Both the position numbers and the translations under genes were made by a program. From the NCBI RefSeq assembly GCF_000021945.1, contig NC_011831.1, forward strand, positions 4,291,353 to 4,355,352: a stretch of DNA of 64,000 nucleotides, written 5' to 3'. The notes beneath the pieces are model-generated. The model saw nothing but the letters and a program-made list of their open reading frames with translations, did no database searches and was not told where the DNA came from. Below, piece after piece: positions 8,279 to 17,889 of this stretch; position 1 is the first letter of the stretch; every line of letters starts with the position of its first letter. Source of the DNA: Chloroflexus aggregans DSM 9485 (GTDB lineage: Bacteria; Chloroflexota; Chloroflexia; Chloroflexales; Chloroflexaceae).

Positions 8279-9646
8279 ATGCCAGACTGGAACAGCTACC
8301 TGACCGAACATCAAGATCGATTTCTCGCTGAATTGGTCGAGTTTCTGCGCATTCCGAGTATCTCGGCTATCTCGACACACGCGAATGATGTATTGCGCGC
8401 CGCCGAATGGGTGGCAAACCGATTGACTGCCGCCGGGATGGAGCACGTCGCTATTTTGCCGACCGGTGGGCATCCGGTGGTGTACGCCGATTGGCTGCAT
8501 GCTCCGGGTAAGCCAACCGTGTTGATCTACGGGCATTTTGATGTTCAACCGGTCGATCCGCTCGATCTGTGGACGCACCCACCTTTTGAGCCGCATATTG
8601 AGAACGACCGGATTTATGCTCGAGGGGCGAGTGATGATAAGGGGAATATGCTGATCCCGATCTTGGCGGTTGAGGCATTGTTGCGCAGTAACGGTGCGTT
8701 GCCGGTTAATGTGAAGTTTTTTCTCGAAGGGCAAGAGGAGATCGGCAGCCCCCAGATTCCGGCCTTTCTCCAACAGGAACGTGAACGCTTCGCCTGCGAT
8801 CTCGTGCTCAGCGCCGATGGCGGTCAGTGGAGCGAAGATCAGCCGCTGATTCTGGTCGGGTTGCGCGGTGGCTGTGGTCTCCAGATCGATGTCCGTGCGG
8901 CGAAGATGGATCTGCATTCAGGAATGTACGGTGGTGTGGTCCAAAACCCGATCCACGCGCTGGTGCAAATCCTCGACTCGATGCGCTCGGACGACGGTAT
9001 GATTACGATCCCCGGCTTCTACGATCAGGTGCGCCCATTGACGCCAGAAGACCGGGCGCGGATCGCTGCTATTCCCTTCGACGAGGAGAAGCTGAAGGAG
9101 ACGCTCGGCGTGCCGGCACTGTTTGGCGAGGCCGGTTTTACACCACGCGAACGCGAGTGGGTGCGCCCGACGCTAGAAGTGAACGGGATCTGGGGCGGTT
9201 TCCAGCAAGAAGGGATTAAGACGGTGTTGCCCGCCGAAGCGCACGCCAAGATTACCTGTCGTCTGGTGCCCGATCAGGATCCGCAGGTCATTCTCGACCT
9301 GCTGCAAGCGCACATCAAGCGCCATACCCCTCCCGGCGTGACGGTGACGGTCACGCCGCTCGCGTTCCAAGCCTATCCCTACCTCATTCCCGAAGACGAT
9401 CCGGGGAATGTGGCGGTGCGCGAGGTGCTGGTCGAGATGTACGGGCGCGAACCCTATTACGTGCGCAGCGGCGGTTCGATCCCGGTCTGTACGCTCTTTC
9501 AGCGCCAATTAGGTGCCTATACCAGCAATTTTGCCTTCGGCCTCGACGACGAGCGGGTGCATTCGCCTGACGAATTCTTCCGCCTCAGCAGTTTCCGCAA
9601 AGGGCAGATCGCCTACTGCAAACTGCTCGAACGGTTGGGGCAGTAA
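8279..9646 (+). CDS. M20-family dipeptidase / metallopeptidase
   Basis: 455 residues. M20 zinc-peptidase motifs are clear: YGHFDVQPVDP (His and catalytic Asp), ASDDKGN (bridging Asp), LEGQEEIGSP (catalytic and ligand Glu), LSADGGQ, and a C-terminal ligand His in DDERVHSPDE. The length and the internal lid domain match cytosolic dipeptidases of the ArgE/DapE/CPG2 family that hydrolyse dipeptides or N-acyl amino acids. The ATG at 8279 follows AGAGGAG; an earlier in-frame start at 8162 would run through the divergent promoter region. It is divergent from the interrupted tspO gene and probably monocistronic. Confidence 0.9.
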   Translation: MPDWNSYLTEHQDRFLAELVEFLRIPSISAISTHANDVLRAAEWVANRLTAAGMEHVAILPTGGHPVVYADWLHAPGKPTVLIYGHFDVQPVDPLDLWTHPPFEPHIENDRIYARGASDDKGNMLIPILAVEALLRSNGALPVNVKFFLEGQEEIGSPQIPAFLQQERERFACDLVLSADGGQWSEDQPLILVGLRGGCGLQIDVRAAKMDLHSGMYGGVVQNPIHALVQILDSMRSDDGMITIPGFYDQVRPLTPEDRARIAAIPFDEEKLKETLGVPALFGEAGFTPREREWVRPTLEVNGIWGGFQQEGIKTVLPAEAHAKITCRLVPDQDPQVILDLLQAHIKRHTPPGVTVTVTPLAFQAYPYLIPEDDPGNVAVREVLVEMYGREPYYVRSGGSIPVCTLFQRQLGAYTSNFAFGLDDERVHSPDEFFRLSSFRKGQIAYCKLLERLGQ

Positions 9647-10107
9647 GGCGGCACGCTTGGCTCTCTTCCAGCGGTGGAGGGTAGATGAGGGGGTTGAGTT
9701 TACCGCAGCGTTCACTGAGGGTACTGCGTTCCCAAAGGCACATGATAAATTGTTATGTCTTTTGTGTCTCTTTGCGGCTATTCCCCATCCCCCTCCACCG
9801 GCGGGTGAGGACAGGGGTGGGGGCGTCCGGCTTTACAAAGTCCGCTGCGTGGGCTGATGGCCCTCATTCCCGGCTCCTCTCCCCCGTGAGGTGGGAGAGG
9901 AGGTTGGGGAGTGAGGGTGAACCGGCGCCTCCCAAAGCCATCAACACACATTCGTGTTCATGGGTTTTGTCCGTCCGTGAAGGGAAAGAGTATCACCGCA
10001 GCGGTCGCAGAGGATACAATTAAAAACTCCCAAAGGCACAACATTGTTGTGTGTCTTTTGCGTCTTTTCGTGGCTATTCTAAACTCTCACCTGCGAAGGA
10101 GATACCG
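9647..10107. repeat. Intergenic stretch built of dispersed repeats
   Basis: No gene is seen. About 9731-9785 and 10029-10081 are imperfect copies of one sequence (CCCAAAGGCACA...TGTCTTTTG...TGGCTATTC). Between them, 9861-9917 forms a long imperfect inverted repeat with the arms CTCCTCTCCC and GGGAGAGGAG, flanked by CCCTCAT and AGTGAGGG. Confidence 0.6.
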
Positions 10108-10683
10108 ATGCTCGACTATGCCGCACTCTACCGGCGTGAACGCACGATGCAAGAGATCGTCAGCGATATGACGGTTGCCGACCTACATGCCGAAACTGAC
10201 GAGATGTACGACACGATTGAACGGCTCATTGCCGATTGTGTTGATGCTGACGTTACCTTCCAGCCGGTCGATCCCAACGCGAACGATCCGTTCGCCGGTG
10301 ATCCCAGTGCCGTAAACCAAGCATGGACGCTCGGTCACGTGATCGTCCATCTTACCGCCTCGTGTGAGGAATCGGCGTTTCTCGCCGCCGAGATGGCGCG
10401 TGGCGTTCCGTTCCACGGTCGTTCACGCTATGAAGTGCCGTGGGAGACGGTGACGACGATGGCGCAGGTGCGCCAGCGTTTGGCCGAGAGCCGACGCATG
10501 CTGCATGCTTCATTGCAGATGTGGCCTGATCAGCCCCATCTCGACTATCGGGTTGAGCCATGGCCCGGTGCGCCGCCGGTTGATGCGCGTGGTCGTTATG
10601 CGCTCGGTCTGGCCCACGCCTATGACCATCTTGGTCAAATTGAGGAGATTGTGCGGCAGGCGCGGGCTGCGCGTGTAGGGTAG
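10108..10683 (+). CDS. DinB-like four-helix-bundle protein
   Basis: 191 residues. The sequence fits the DinB/YfiT superfamily: mostly helical, with [16 protein letters not shown] near residue 70 and a late [14 protein letters not shown], each providing a histidine in the usual metal-site positions. Many members are metal-dependent thiol (mycothiol, bacillithiol or glutathione) transferases; others have no known activity. The ATG at 10108 is preceded by AAGGAGA; an upstream frame extension has no ribosome site. The gene converges on the molybdenum hydroxylase gene, with a shared hairpin between them. Confidence 0.75.
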   Translation: MLDYAALYRRERTMQEIVSDMTVADLHAETDEMYDTIERLIADCVDADVTFQPVDPNANDPFAGDPSAVNQAWTLGHVIVHLTASCEESAFLAAEMARGVPFHGRSRYEVPWETVTTMAQVRQRLAESRRMLHASLQMWPDQPHLDYRVEPWPGAPPVDARGRYALGLAHAYDHLGQIEEIVRQARAARVG

Positions 10684-10700
10684 CGTGCCGGTAACTGGCG

Positions 10701-10732
10701 GAGCAGGTGTACGGAACGGCGTACACCTGCTC
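10701..10732. terminator. Bidirectional hairpin between convergent genes
   Basis: A perfect 13-bp stem (GAGCAGGTGTACG / CGTACACCTGCTC) with a 6-base loop lies between the DinB-like gene (ends 10683) and the convergent molybdenum hydroxylase gene (ends 10781). No T-run is present. Confidence 0.6.
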
Positions 10733-10780
10733 TGGTTGTGTTACGTGGTCATTTGTTGGGTAGACGCCGATGGAACGTGC

Positions 10781-13051
10781 TCAAACGTTATTGATTGCCC
10801 GCCAAACCACCTCGTCGCGCATCGGCAACTCGTAAATACGAGCGCCGGTCGCGTCACGGATGGCGTTCGCGAGCGCAGCCGCTCCCGCGGTAATCGGTGG
10901 TTCGCCAACACCGCGCGCACCGAAGGGGCCGTTGGGCGCCGGGTTCTGCACCAGCACCGCCTCGAAGGTAGGGAGATCGGCGGCACGGGGCAAGGTGTAG
11001 TCCATAAAGCTGGCAGTCAGAAGTTCACCTCGCTCGTCGTAGCGCAGTGCTTCGTAAAGCCCCCATCCCACGCCTTGCGCCGCACCACCGTGAATTTGCC
11101 CTTCGACCATCAGTGGGTTGAGCGGGAAGCCGACATCTTGAATGGCGACATAGCGCAGCGGTTTTACCCGTCCCGTCTCGCGATCAACTTCAACCTGCAC
11201 GATATGAGCGACAAAGCCGGGCGCATTCTCTATCGGTGCAGTACGTCCCTCACCCACGATCGGCCCCGGACCGCCAGCGTGTTCTTCAGCCCGCCGTGCC
11301 ACCTCACCGATGGACAAAGTTCGACCCGGCACCCCACGAATATGCACCAGCCCATCGCGTAATTCAAGGTCGTCGATCCGTGCTTCCAACATATCGGCAG
11401 CCAATTCCAGAATCTGCCGACGTACCTCACGGGCAGCGGCGGCCACTGCTCCGGCTACGCTGTACGTGATCTGACTACCGCCACTTGGCCCGGCAAACGG
11501 CCCACTTCGGGTGTCCCCGGCTACAATCTCGACCTGCTCTGGCGGCACCCCGAGAATCTCGGCGGCCACCAGCACAAAACTGCTGTTGACGCCGGAAATA
11601 TCGACCGCGCCGACATGCACCCGCACCGTACCGTCGGTGTCTACTCGACAAACGGCGGCTGCCGGCGACATACCACACGGCCAACCACCAATCGCCAACC
11701 CAATCCCACTTCCCGGGGTGCGCTCGCGCCACAACGGATGATTGGCAGCCGCTGCGAGCACCTTTGTCAGCCCCATCGACGGCCAAGGGTCGTTGTTCCC
11801 CATCGGATCGCCGGTGGTGGCGGCATTGCGCATCCGCAGCTCCAGCGGGTCGAGATCGAGCTTACGGGCCAGTTCGTCCATTGCCGACTCGATAGCGAAC
11901 GTGATCTGTGGTGCGCCGGGGGCACGGTACGCACCGGCTTGTGGCTTGTGGGTCAGTACTTCGATCACATCGATCTGCACGTTCGGACAACGGTAATAGC
12001 CGCCGAGCAGCGTACTCATAATCCCACCCAGCGTAAATGGGTAGACACCGTTGTCGTTCACGATCTCGGCCACCAGTGAGGTTAGCGTACCGTCACGGGT
12101 TGCACCGAGCTGAAGCGTGATCGTGCTGGCCGGCGATGGGGTGGTGGTGAGAAAATCCTCGCTGCGGTCAAGCACAATCCGCACCGGACGACCGACAGCC
12201 AGTGCAGCGGCGGCGGCCAACGGGTCGAGAATCCCGTACTTGGCTCCAAATCCACCACCAACCGTCATTGGTACGACGGTGACTTGACCGGGCCGGAGAC
12301 CCAGTAACCGAGCGACTTCGTCTCGGACGCCGAATTGACCTTGGGTGCTGGTGTAGATGGTGAGTTGCTTACGCACCGGATCAACATCAGCTACAACCGC
12401 GTGTGGTTCAAGATAGCCCTGATGGACAATCGAGGTGCGGTAGGTTCCGGTTACGACAACCTCAGCCGCGGCCAAGGCATACATGGCGTCGCCACGGCTA
12501 AACTGCTTGCGCTCGTGAATGTTTGACGCCTTATGATCGGTGTGATCATCACCACGGGACACAGCGGCGTGGGCAGCCGTAAGATCGGTATCACCCTTGG
12601 GAGCGCCCTGCGGCCAGATCACCGGTGCTTTCGGATCGAGCGCTGCTTCGGGTGTTACCGGGCCGGGCAACGGCTCATAATCGATCTGCAATGCCGCAAC
12701 ACCATCTTCCGCAGCGGCCAGCCTGGTCGCCAAGACAAGCGCCACCGGCTCCCCGCGGTAGCGTACTACACCGTCGGCCAACGTCGTCGTCTGGCGCGAC
12801 GAAGGCTGGCGGCCACGGGTAGGTAGGTCGGTAGCGGTCAATACGGCTACCACACCGGGGATAGCACGGGCCGCTGCGGTATCGATCTGGGTAATCCGGG
12901 CGTGGGCATACGGACTGAGCGCCGGTTTGCCGTGCAACATGCCGGGTAAATTCACGTCGCCGGCATAACGTGCGCGTCCAGTCACTTTCTCGATCCCATC
13001 AACCGATTTACGCCCTTTGCCAAGGTAATGGTAGGGGGGGGAAGTGGTCAT
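10781..13051 (-). CDS. Xanthine dehydrogenase-family molybdopterin-binding (large) subunit
   Basis: 756 residues, the usual size for the stand-alone large subunit of molybdenum hydroxylases. It starts with the aldehyde oxidase/XDH a/b hammerhead domain (VDGIEKVTGRARYAGD), followed by MoCo-binding motifs: VGGGFGAKYG, GAYRAPGAPQ, and near the C-terminus GARGVGEPPIT, whose Glu is the catalytic base in this family. It should oxidise a purine, aldehyde or heteroaromatic substrate with water as oxygen donor. The partner FAD and 2Fe-2S subunit genes are not adjacent, which is unusual. A truncated relative of its first 50 codons lies at 24899-25054. Confidence 0.9.
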   Translation of the reverse strand: MTTSPPYHYLGKGRKSVDGIEKVTGRARYAGDVNLPGMLHGKPALSPYAHARITQIDTAAARAIPGVVAVLTATDLPTRGRQPSSRQTTTLADGVVRYRGEPVALVLATRLAAAEDGVAALQIDYEPLPGPVTPEAALDPKAPVIWPQGAPKGDTDLTAAHAAVSRGDDHTDHKASNIHERKQFSRGDAMYALAAAEVVVTGTYRTSIVHQGYLEPHAVVADVDPVRKQLTIYTSTQGQFGVRDEVARLLGLRPGQVTVVPMTVGGGFGAKYGILDPLAAAAALAVGRPVRIVLDRSEDFLTTTPSPASTITLQLGATRDGTLTSLVAEIVNDNGVYPFTLGGIMSTLLGGYYRCPNVQIDVIEVLTHKPQAGAYRAPGAPQITFAIESAMDELARKLDLDPLELRMRNAATTGDPMGNNDPWPSMGLTKVLAAAANHPLWRERTPGSGIGLAIGGWPCGMSPAAAVCRVDTDGTVRVHVGAVDISGVNSSFVLVAAEILGVPPEQVEIVAGDTRSGPFAGPSGGSQITYSVAGAVAAAAREVRRQILELAADMLEARIDDLELRDGLVHIRGVPGRTLSIGEVARRAEEHAGGPGPIVGEGRTAPIENAPGFVAHIVQVEVDRETGRVKPLRYVAIQDVGFPLNPLMVEGQIHGGAAQGVGWGLYEALRYDERGELLTASFMDYTLPRAADLPTFEAVLVQNPAPNGPFGARGVGEPPITAGAAALANAIRDATGARIYELPMRDEVVWRAINNV

Positions 13052-13325
13052 ACAAGTGCTCCCTTGTTTTGTGCATTGCTCCCATCATACCATAGTTGCC
13101 ACGTGCGCCATGTGGCGTTCGATGCCGGCTATTCGGTTAGTTTTTTGTTTTTAAGATTATTTCATTTTTTAGCAAAAGAGATGATATTCATCGTTATTTT
13201 GTTCATAATAAACAAGTTGTCATATTATAACAAGTTGCGGAAGAATTACCTGAGCTTACGAACTGACTGCTTTTGTTAATTGGATCTTGTGAATTATAAC
13301 CAAATCACTGCTAATAGGTTTTTAG
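13052..13325. other. AT-rich intergenic spacer
   Basis: From about 13138 to 13320 the sequence is strikingly AT-rich compared with everything around it (runs such as TTTTTTGTTTTTAAG and CATAATAAACAAG). No gene, tRNA or clear promoter pair was found. It separates the molybdenum hydroxylase start from a decayed surface-protein gene and may be remnant or imported DNA. Confidence 0.5.
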
Positions 13326-14403
13326 GTGGCGCTGGTTAGCACGACCGGGGCGGTGGAGGCAAGTGTCATTGTGGGGAACCGGAGCGCCGTCTTCGGGGGT
13401 GGGGTGTATGCGCAGGGCGGCCAAGCGCCGGTGTGGAACACGCTGGTGCGCAGGAACCAGTCCGGCTGGGTCGGGGCCGATCTATGGCGAGGGTGGTGCG
13501 CAGGTGGCGGTGGAGAGTGCGACAGTGGCGGGGAACGCCAATGGCGGGATTGGGACGTCCTATGCGATGGCGACAGTGGTGAACAGCAGCGTGTGGGGGA
13601 ACGGCGAGTGGACGCTGGGCGGGTAGGACGGTGCAGCACAGTGTGGTACAAAGAGGGGTGGAGCAACGGCAGCGCGGTGCTGGATGTGGATCCGTTGTTT
13701 GTGGCGCGGTGACGGCGACGGCGGCACCGACGGGGGCGGGGAACTACCGGCTGTGGTACGGGTCGCCGGCGATTGACTACGGGACGGCGAGCGTGGTGAC
13801 GCTGCCAGCAACAGATCTGGACGGACAGCCGCGGGTGACGAACGCGGCGGTGGACGCGGGGGCGTATGAGTTTCCGGCGTATACGTTGACCGTGAATCGC
13901 ATTGGTGAGGGATCGGTACAACGTGTGCTGGATCAAGACACCTCCACCTACCTGACCAAGTGCGCCTGATCGCGATACCGGCTGAAGGTTGGGGCTTTAC
14001 TGACTGGAGTGGTGATGTGGTCACAACAACCAATCCGTTAACGATGACCATCAGCAGCAACCCTGTTATGACGGCCACCTTTAGCCGGCTCAACCGTGCT
14101 CCGGCCTTTACCAGCACTCCGGTCACAACCGCGACGCAAGGCGCAGTCTACACCTACACTGTTCGCGCTAGCTATCCCGATACTGGCGATGTGTTGACGA
14201 TCACTGCGCCGACCAAGCCAGTATGGTTAACCCTCCCGATCACGGCAATGGCACAGCAACGCTAACCGGCGCTCCCACGACACCGGGCGATTATGAAGTG
14301 GTATTGCGGGTGACCGATAACAGCGGTTTGAGCGCCGAGCAACGCTTTACCATCACTGTGACCCGTGCGCGCTGGGCAGTCTTCGTGCCTATGATCACGA
14401 AAT
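13326..14403 (+). pseudogene. Decayed surface protein: beta-helix, InlB-B-like and Ig-like modules
   Basis: Coding similarity jumps between frames at least five times (near 13485, 13625, 13711, 13965 and 14225), so no intact product is possible. Read across frames, the order is: a right-handed beta-helix segment (VYAQGGQAPVWNTLVRRN, then AVESATVAGNANGG); a choice-of-anchor-Q-type ending (NYRLWYGSPAIDYG, VDAGAYEF); a divergent InlB B-repeat-like module (YTLTVNRIGEGSVQ, EGWGFTDWSGD); an Ig/cadherin-like domain (NGTATLTGAPTTPGDYEV); and a C-terminal tail WAVFVPMITK. The tail resembles the ends of other exported proteins in this window. The 5' end is missing. It lies tail to tail with the next broken gene. 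Confidence 0.8.
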
Positions 14404-14468
14404 TAGGAGCCTCAACCGGGAGTGGGGAATTGCTACTTCCCTACTCCCTCCTCCCCATTTACCCATCA

Positions 14469-16215
14469 CTACGGCTCAATACTCAACAACAACGTCCCCC
14501 GCACTGCGCCGCGATTGTCGATCCCCACGGTACCGCTGCTGGTAATAGCGCGGAATGGCGCTAGCCGCTGTTCGGTATCGGGATCAACCGGATCGCTGCC
14601 GAGCCGGTTGGCGAGATCGCGGGCGGCATTGAGGTTAACGTAAAATATACCGCTGTTGGGTGACGGCAACGCCTTCAGTGCATTGGTGTAGGTGGCAAAG
14701 CTGGCCAGCTTCTGTTCCGCGCCGAAGGCTGCTTCCATCGCTTGCCGGCCCACGGCGATTACCAGATCGTTGCCGTTGAAGCCGTAGCCAAAAAAGAGAT
14801 CACCCTCTTCAACCGCTTGCACCTGTGTGCGTCCGAGCGAAGTTGCTTGGAAGCGAATCCCGGCGAGGTCTTCGGCTAGTTCGCTCAACTGTTGCATGCC
14901 GCGCTCAGCGGCAGCTTGATCAGACACACGCAGCGCGAAATACCCTCCTACCGGTGCCTCGGCGCTCTCGTCCGGCAACACGGCGATTACCCCTTCGCCG
15001 TGGAACCAGCTAAATAGGTCACGGTCGAGATCGATACCAAGATTATCTTCGAGATTGCGGAGGGTATTGGCGGTTTCAGGTGCCGAATCGAGCTGGTCGC
15101 CAGCCGCTCGCCCCAATCAGCAGGAATGGCGAAGCTGAATATGCCGATCGCCACACTGCTGACCTCGCCGGCCCGTTCGGGCGAGACGGTTGGGCGAAAG
15201 CTGCTGAGCTGGTCGCGCAGTTCGCTGCTCAGCCGGGTTTGATCAAAAACAGTGACCGCATCGAAGCGCAACCCGCTATCGATCACCGCCATCGTGAAAC
15301 CAACGCCTTGCATAGCCTGCGTCGCCGAGCGGACATCGGCGATGGAAAAGTTGCTCTCATCAAGTGCGCCTGCCTCGAATAAGCTGTCAAAAAAGCGCGC
15401 CAGCGCTTCCCCCGCGATGTAGATCGTGCCAATCCGGTCATCCGGCAAGCTTTGGGTCACCGCTTGGAATTGGGCGTTGCGGGCTAGCGCGTTCTCGCTG
15501 CGCTGTTCGATTAGTTTCGTGATGCTGGCCGCGTTGCTAGCAAACACCACCATATTCCGCGCCGGCGCAAAAGCGGCAAATGGCGTTTGGTCACTCTCGC
15601 TGGCGTAGATTGTTACCTCATTGGCGGTGTTGCTGGTGAAACGCTCACCCTGTCCTTCCCGAAAAGCGCGTTGTTTGTCGAGGAAGGCTTGCGCGGCCGT
15701 TGATCGCGGGCGGCTACGATCAAGAGCACATTGGCGTTGCTGAGGTCAACATCTTCCAGCGGGTCGAGCGTGGCCAGCGGGTTGAGCGGGTTGGCCGATT
15801 CGCCCATAGCTCCCCCAAGCTGATCGATCGGCAAGCCATAGAACGTCACCGCCGCTTCGGCGCCGATCCACGGTGCGATATCTTCGGCAAAGGTTACGCC
15901 GAAACATTCTTGCAGAAAGTCCGCCGTTTCGTCGGTGTTCTGGTAGTCGAACGTTTCGGGAAAGGCCCGCCGCAGCCGGTCAATGTTAGGCAGATCGCTC
16001 AGATTGGGCGTGATCGCCGCGTAGATTTGGGTTTCTGCTGGCAACAGTTCGGGGATGGCGCTGGCCCGCTGGCTGAGCAGGTTGAACGCTAGCGCGCTGG
16101 TGCCGATCACAATCAAGAGCAACCCAACAATCACGCTGCCGATGATCAACGGCAATGAGCTGCGGCGTTTGACAGGCGGCGCTGGCGGGAACGAAAACGG
16201 GTCTGGTGCGGTCAT
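14469..16215 (-). pseudogene. DUF3352-type exported protein, disrupted by two frameshifts
   Basis: From ATG at 16215 (GGGAGGAGG upstream) the N-terminus is a proline-rich cytosolic tail, one membrane helix (SLPLIIGSVIVGLLLIVIG) and a domain opening IPELLPAETQIYAAI, typical of DUF3352 proteins of unknown function. The frame is lost near 15697, where one base seems missing after the codon run RDQ, and again near 15100. The remaining pieces continue in order (NMVVFASNAASITKL; DLFSWFHGEGVIAVLPD; GIFYVNLNAARDLA) to the stop at 14469. Both lesions fit single-base deletions. They could be sequencing errors, but the neighbouring surface-protein gene is also broken. Confidence 0.75.
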
Positions 16216-16284
16216 GAACCTCCTCCCTGCTGTCCGCAGCAATCGCGGCGATGGCGGAACAAGCCGCTTAGCATTGCTCTGTGG

Positions 16285-16318
16285 TACAATAGGGCTAGGT
16301 GTTATGGCTAACCTAAAC
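16285..16318 (+). promoter_or_regulatory. Promoter -10 and DtxR-type operator of the regulator gene
   Basis: TACAAT (16285-16290) is a good -10 element; no convincing -35 is seen. Just downstream, 16301-16318 on the reverse strand reads GTTTAGGTTAGCCATAAC, closely matching the site at the Mn/Zn transporter promoter (25189-25206) and half of the classic DtxR box TTAGGTTAGCCTAACCTAA. The position suggests autoregulation. Confidence 0.5.
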
Positions 16319-16333
16319 ATGGCGGAGCGAGCG

Positions 16334-17038
16334 ATGAGCGAAAGCGTCGAAATGTATTTGGTGATGACGGCCCTCTTGCGCAAAGCGCCCGATCAGCCGG
16401 TGCCGCTGTCGGTGCTGGCTAGCCGGCTTGGGGTGTCGCAAGTCTCGGCCAACGAAATGTGCCATCGCTTACAAGAACGCGGCTTCCTCTGCTACCAGCC
16501 CTACCACGGTGTCACTCTCACCCCCGATGGTGAAGAGTGGGCGCAGCGGATACTCTCGCGCCGGCGGATGTGGGTGATTTTTCTGGTCGAAAACCTCGGC
16601 ATCGATCCGGCGGAGGCCGATGCGCTGGCGTGCCAACTCGAACATATCACCTCAGAGCGGCTCGATGCAGCATTGAAAGCATTTCTAGAGCGCGACCCCG
16701 CGACGCGGATCGATGCCGAAGCAATGCCGCAATCGCTCGCTGCCTGCACCGCCGGCACGCACGGCGTGATCACAACGATTGACGCGGAACCGGCAGCCTC
16801 TGCCTTTCTCGCCCGGCAAGGGTTGGCTCCCGGCGCTACCGTCGAGGTATTGGCGGTCAGTGACGATCAATCGGTGTTGGTGCAAACCGGCGAACACCAA
16901 CTCGCCCTTGCGCCCTCGCTCGCGGCGCGGGTGATGATGGCGGTCCCCGCTGCCGATCGGCGGGCCGCTTGGCGGCGGTGTAGCGCATTTTGGGCTTGTG
17001 TGCGCGGTGAACCCCACGAGTGCCCGCCGGTTAGGTAG
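16334..17038 (+). CDS. DtxR/MntR-family metal-dependent transcriptional regulator
   Basis: About 234 residues. The N-terminal winged helix (VEMYLVMTALLR, SVLASRLGVSQVSANEMCHRLQERG, LTPDGEEWAQ) and the following helical dimerisation/metal domain (ADALACQLEHITSERL) follow the DtxR/MntR layout. The C-terminus (APGATVEVLAVSDDQSVLVQTGEH) is a FeoA/SH3-like domain. Such proteins repress metal-uptake genes when loaded with Fe2+ or Mn2+. ATGs at 16304 and 16319 are also in frame, but the first overlaps the operator-like site; I prefer 16334, which has GGAG six bases upstream. It precedes the feo operon on the same strand and shares a half-site with the Mn/Zn transporter operon. Confidence 0.85.
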   Translation: MSESVEMYLVMTALLRKAPDQPVPLSVLASRLGVSQVSANEMCHRLQERGFLCYQPYHGVTLTPDGEEWAQRILSRRRMWVIFLVENLGIDPAEADALACQLEHITSERLDAALKAFLERDPATRIDAEAMPQSLAACTAGTHGVITTIDAEPAASAFLARQGLAPGATVEVLAVSDDQSVLVQTGEHQLALAPSLAARVMMAVPAADRRAAWRRCSAFWACVRGEPHECPPVR

Positions 17039-17331
17039 GGGGTGGGGCAAGCCCGTGTAGCGTGACATCCCGTCTCCGCCGCAATCTCCTGCTGTGGCGG
17101 AACGGGGCCGCTTGCGTCCTGCTGGGGGATTGCTGCGCCGTGCTGGGGCAGCGGGGGCAGCGCATCGCTCTGCCCCTACACTACGCGCGGTGCGCAAGGA
17201 CAGGCGGAAAGCGGGGGATTGTTTCGCTGCGCTCACAATGACAGGTGGCAAGCGGGTTGCCGCACGCAGAGTTATACTTTCTTTCCCCACGGTTGCCGAT
17301 TTCTCACTTTTCTCCTCACCGGCGCGTCTGG
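17039..17331. other. Intergenic region without a gene
   Basis: No supported coding sequence. It contains a GGGCAG...CTGCCC hairpin (about 17155-17175) related to the one at 2276-2296, and a stretch (TTTCGCTGCGCTCACAATGA) of the kind often found as dispersed intergenic sequence. Confidence 0.45.
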
Positions 17332-17355
17332 TATAAGAGTTAAGGCGTACCATAA
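17332..17355 (+). promoter_or_regulatory. Possible feo promoter -10 and operator-like palindrome
   Basis: TATAAG at 17332-17337 could be a -10 element. Directly after it, TTAAGGCGTACCATAA (17340-17355) is an imperfect palindrome with TTA-GG/CC-TAA arms resembling a weak DtxR/IdeR box. It lies 37 bases before feoA. Confidence 0.3.
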
Positions 17356-17392
17356 ATTTTCCTCGACTTATGCTGAGGAGTGCCAAAACTTT

Positions 17393-17638
17393 ATGGCAAC
17401 CGCGACCACGATGACCCTCGACCAACTGGCGCGTGACCAACCGGCGGTGATTGTGCGGATCGAGGGTGACCGCGCGCTGCGCCGCCGTTTGCTCGATATG
17501 GGCCTGATTACCGGCGAGACGGTGATTGTGAGCGGCGTTGCGCCGCTCGGCGATCCGCTGGAGGTGACGGTGAAGGGCTATCGATTATCGTTGCGCAAGG
17601 CCGATGCGCGTTCGATTCAGGTGGAGCTGAAGCAATGA
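17393..17638 (+). CDS. feoA: FeoA domain protein (first copy)
   Basis: 81 residues, a single SH3-like FeoA domain: MTLDQLARDQPAVIVRIEG, then RRRLLDMGLITGETV and a closing GDPLEVTVKGYRLSLRKADA. FeoA is a small cytosolic partner of the FeoB ferrous-iron transporter, probably modulating its G domain. I chose the ATG at 17393, after TGAGGAG; upstream in-frame sequence is non-coding repeat-like DNA. The stop overlaps the next start as ATGA, so the two feoA genes are translationally coupled. Confidence 0.9.
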   Translation: MATATTMTLDQLARDQPAVIVRIEGDRALRRRLLDMGLITGETVIVSGVAPLGDPLEVTVKGYRLSLRKADARSIQVELKQ

Positions 17639-17889
17639 AACAGACGAGCCATCCGATTCCGTTGCGGTTTGTCAATCACGGGGTTCGTGCGAAGTTGGTT
17701 GGAATTCAAAGCAGCCAGCGCATCAGCCGGCGCTTGTCTGAGTTGGGGTTTGTGCCCGGTATTGAGCTGTCGGTGGTGGCGGATAGCGGTAGCGCTTTGA
17801 TGATCACTCTCGGCGATACCCGGATGGCGTTGGAGTACCCGCTGGCCCATGCGTTGTTGGTGACGGTGGTTGAACAGGGAGCTTGCTGA
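17635..17889 (+). CDS. feoA: FeoA domain protein (second copy)
   Basis: 84 residues, again a lone FeoA domain ([53 protein letters not shown]). Two different FeoA proteins in one operon are common; they may form a heteromeric cap on FeoB. It overlaps the first feoA by 4 bases and its TGA shares one base with the ATG of the next gene (TGATG). Confidence 0.88.
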   Translation: MKQTSHPIPLRFVNHGVRAKLVGIQSSQRISRRLSELGFVPGIELSVVADSGSALMITLGDTRMALEYPLAHALLVTVVEQGAC

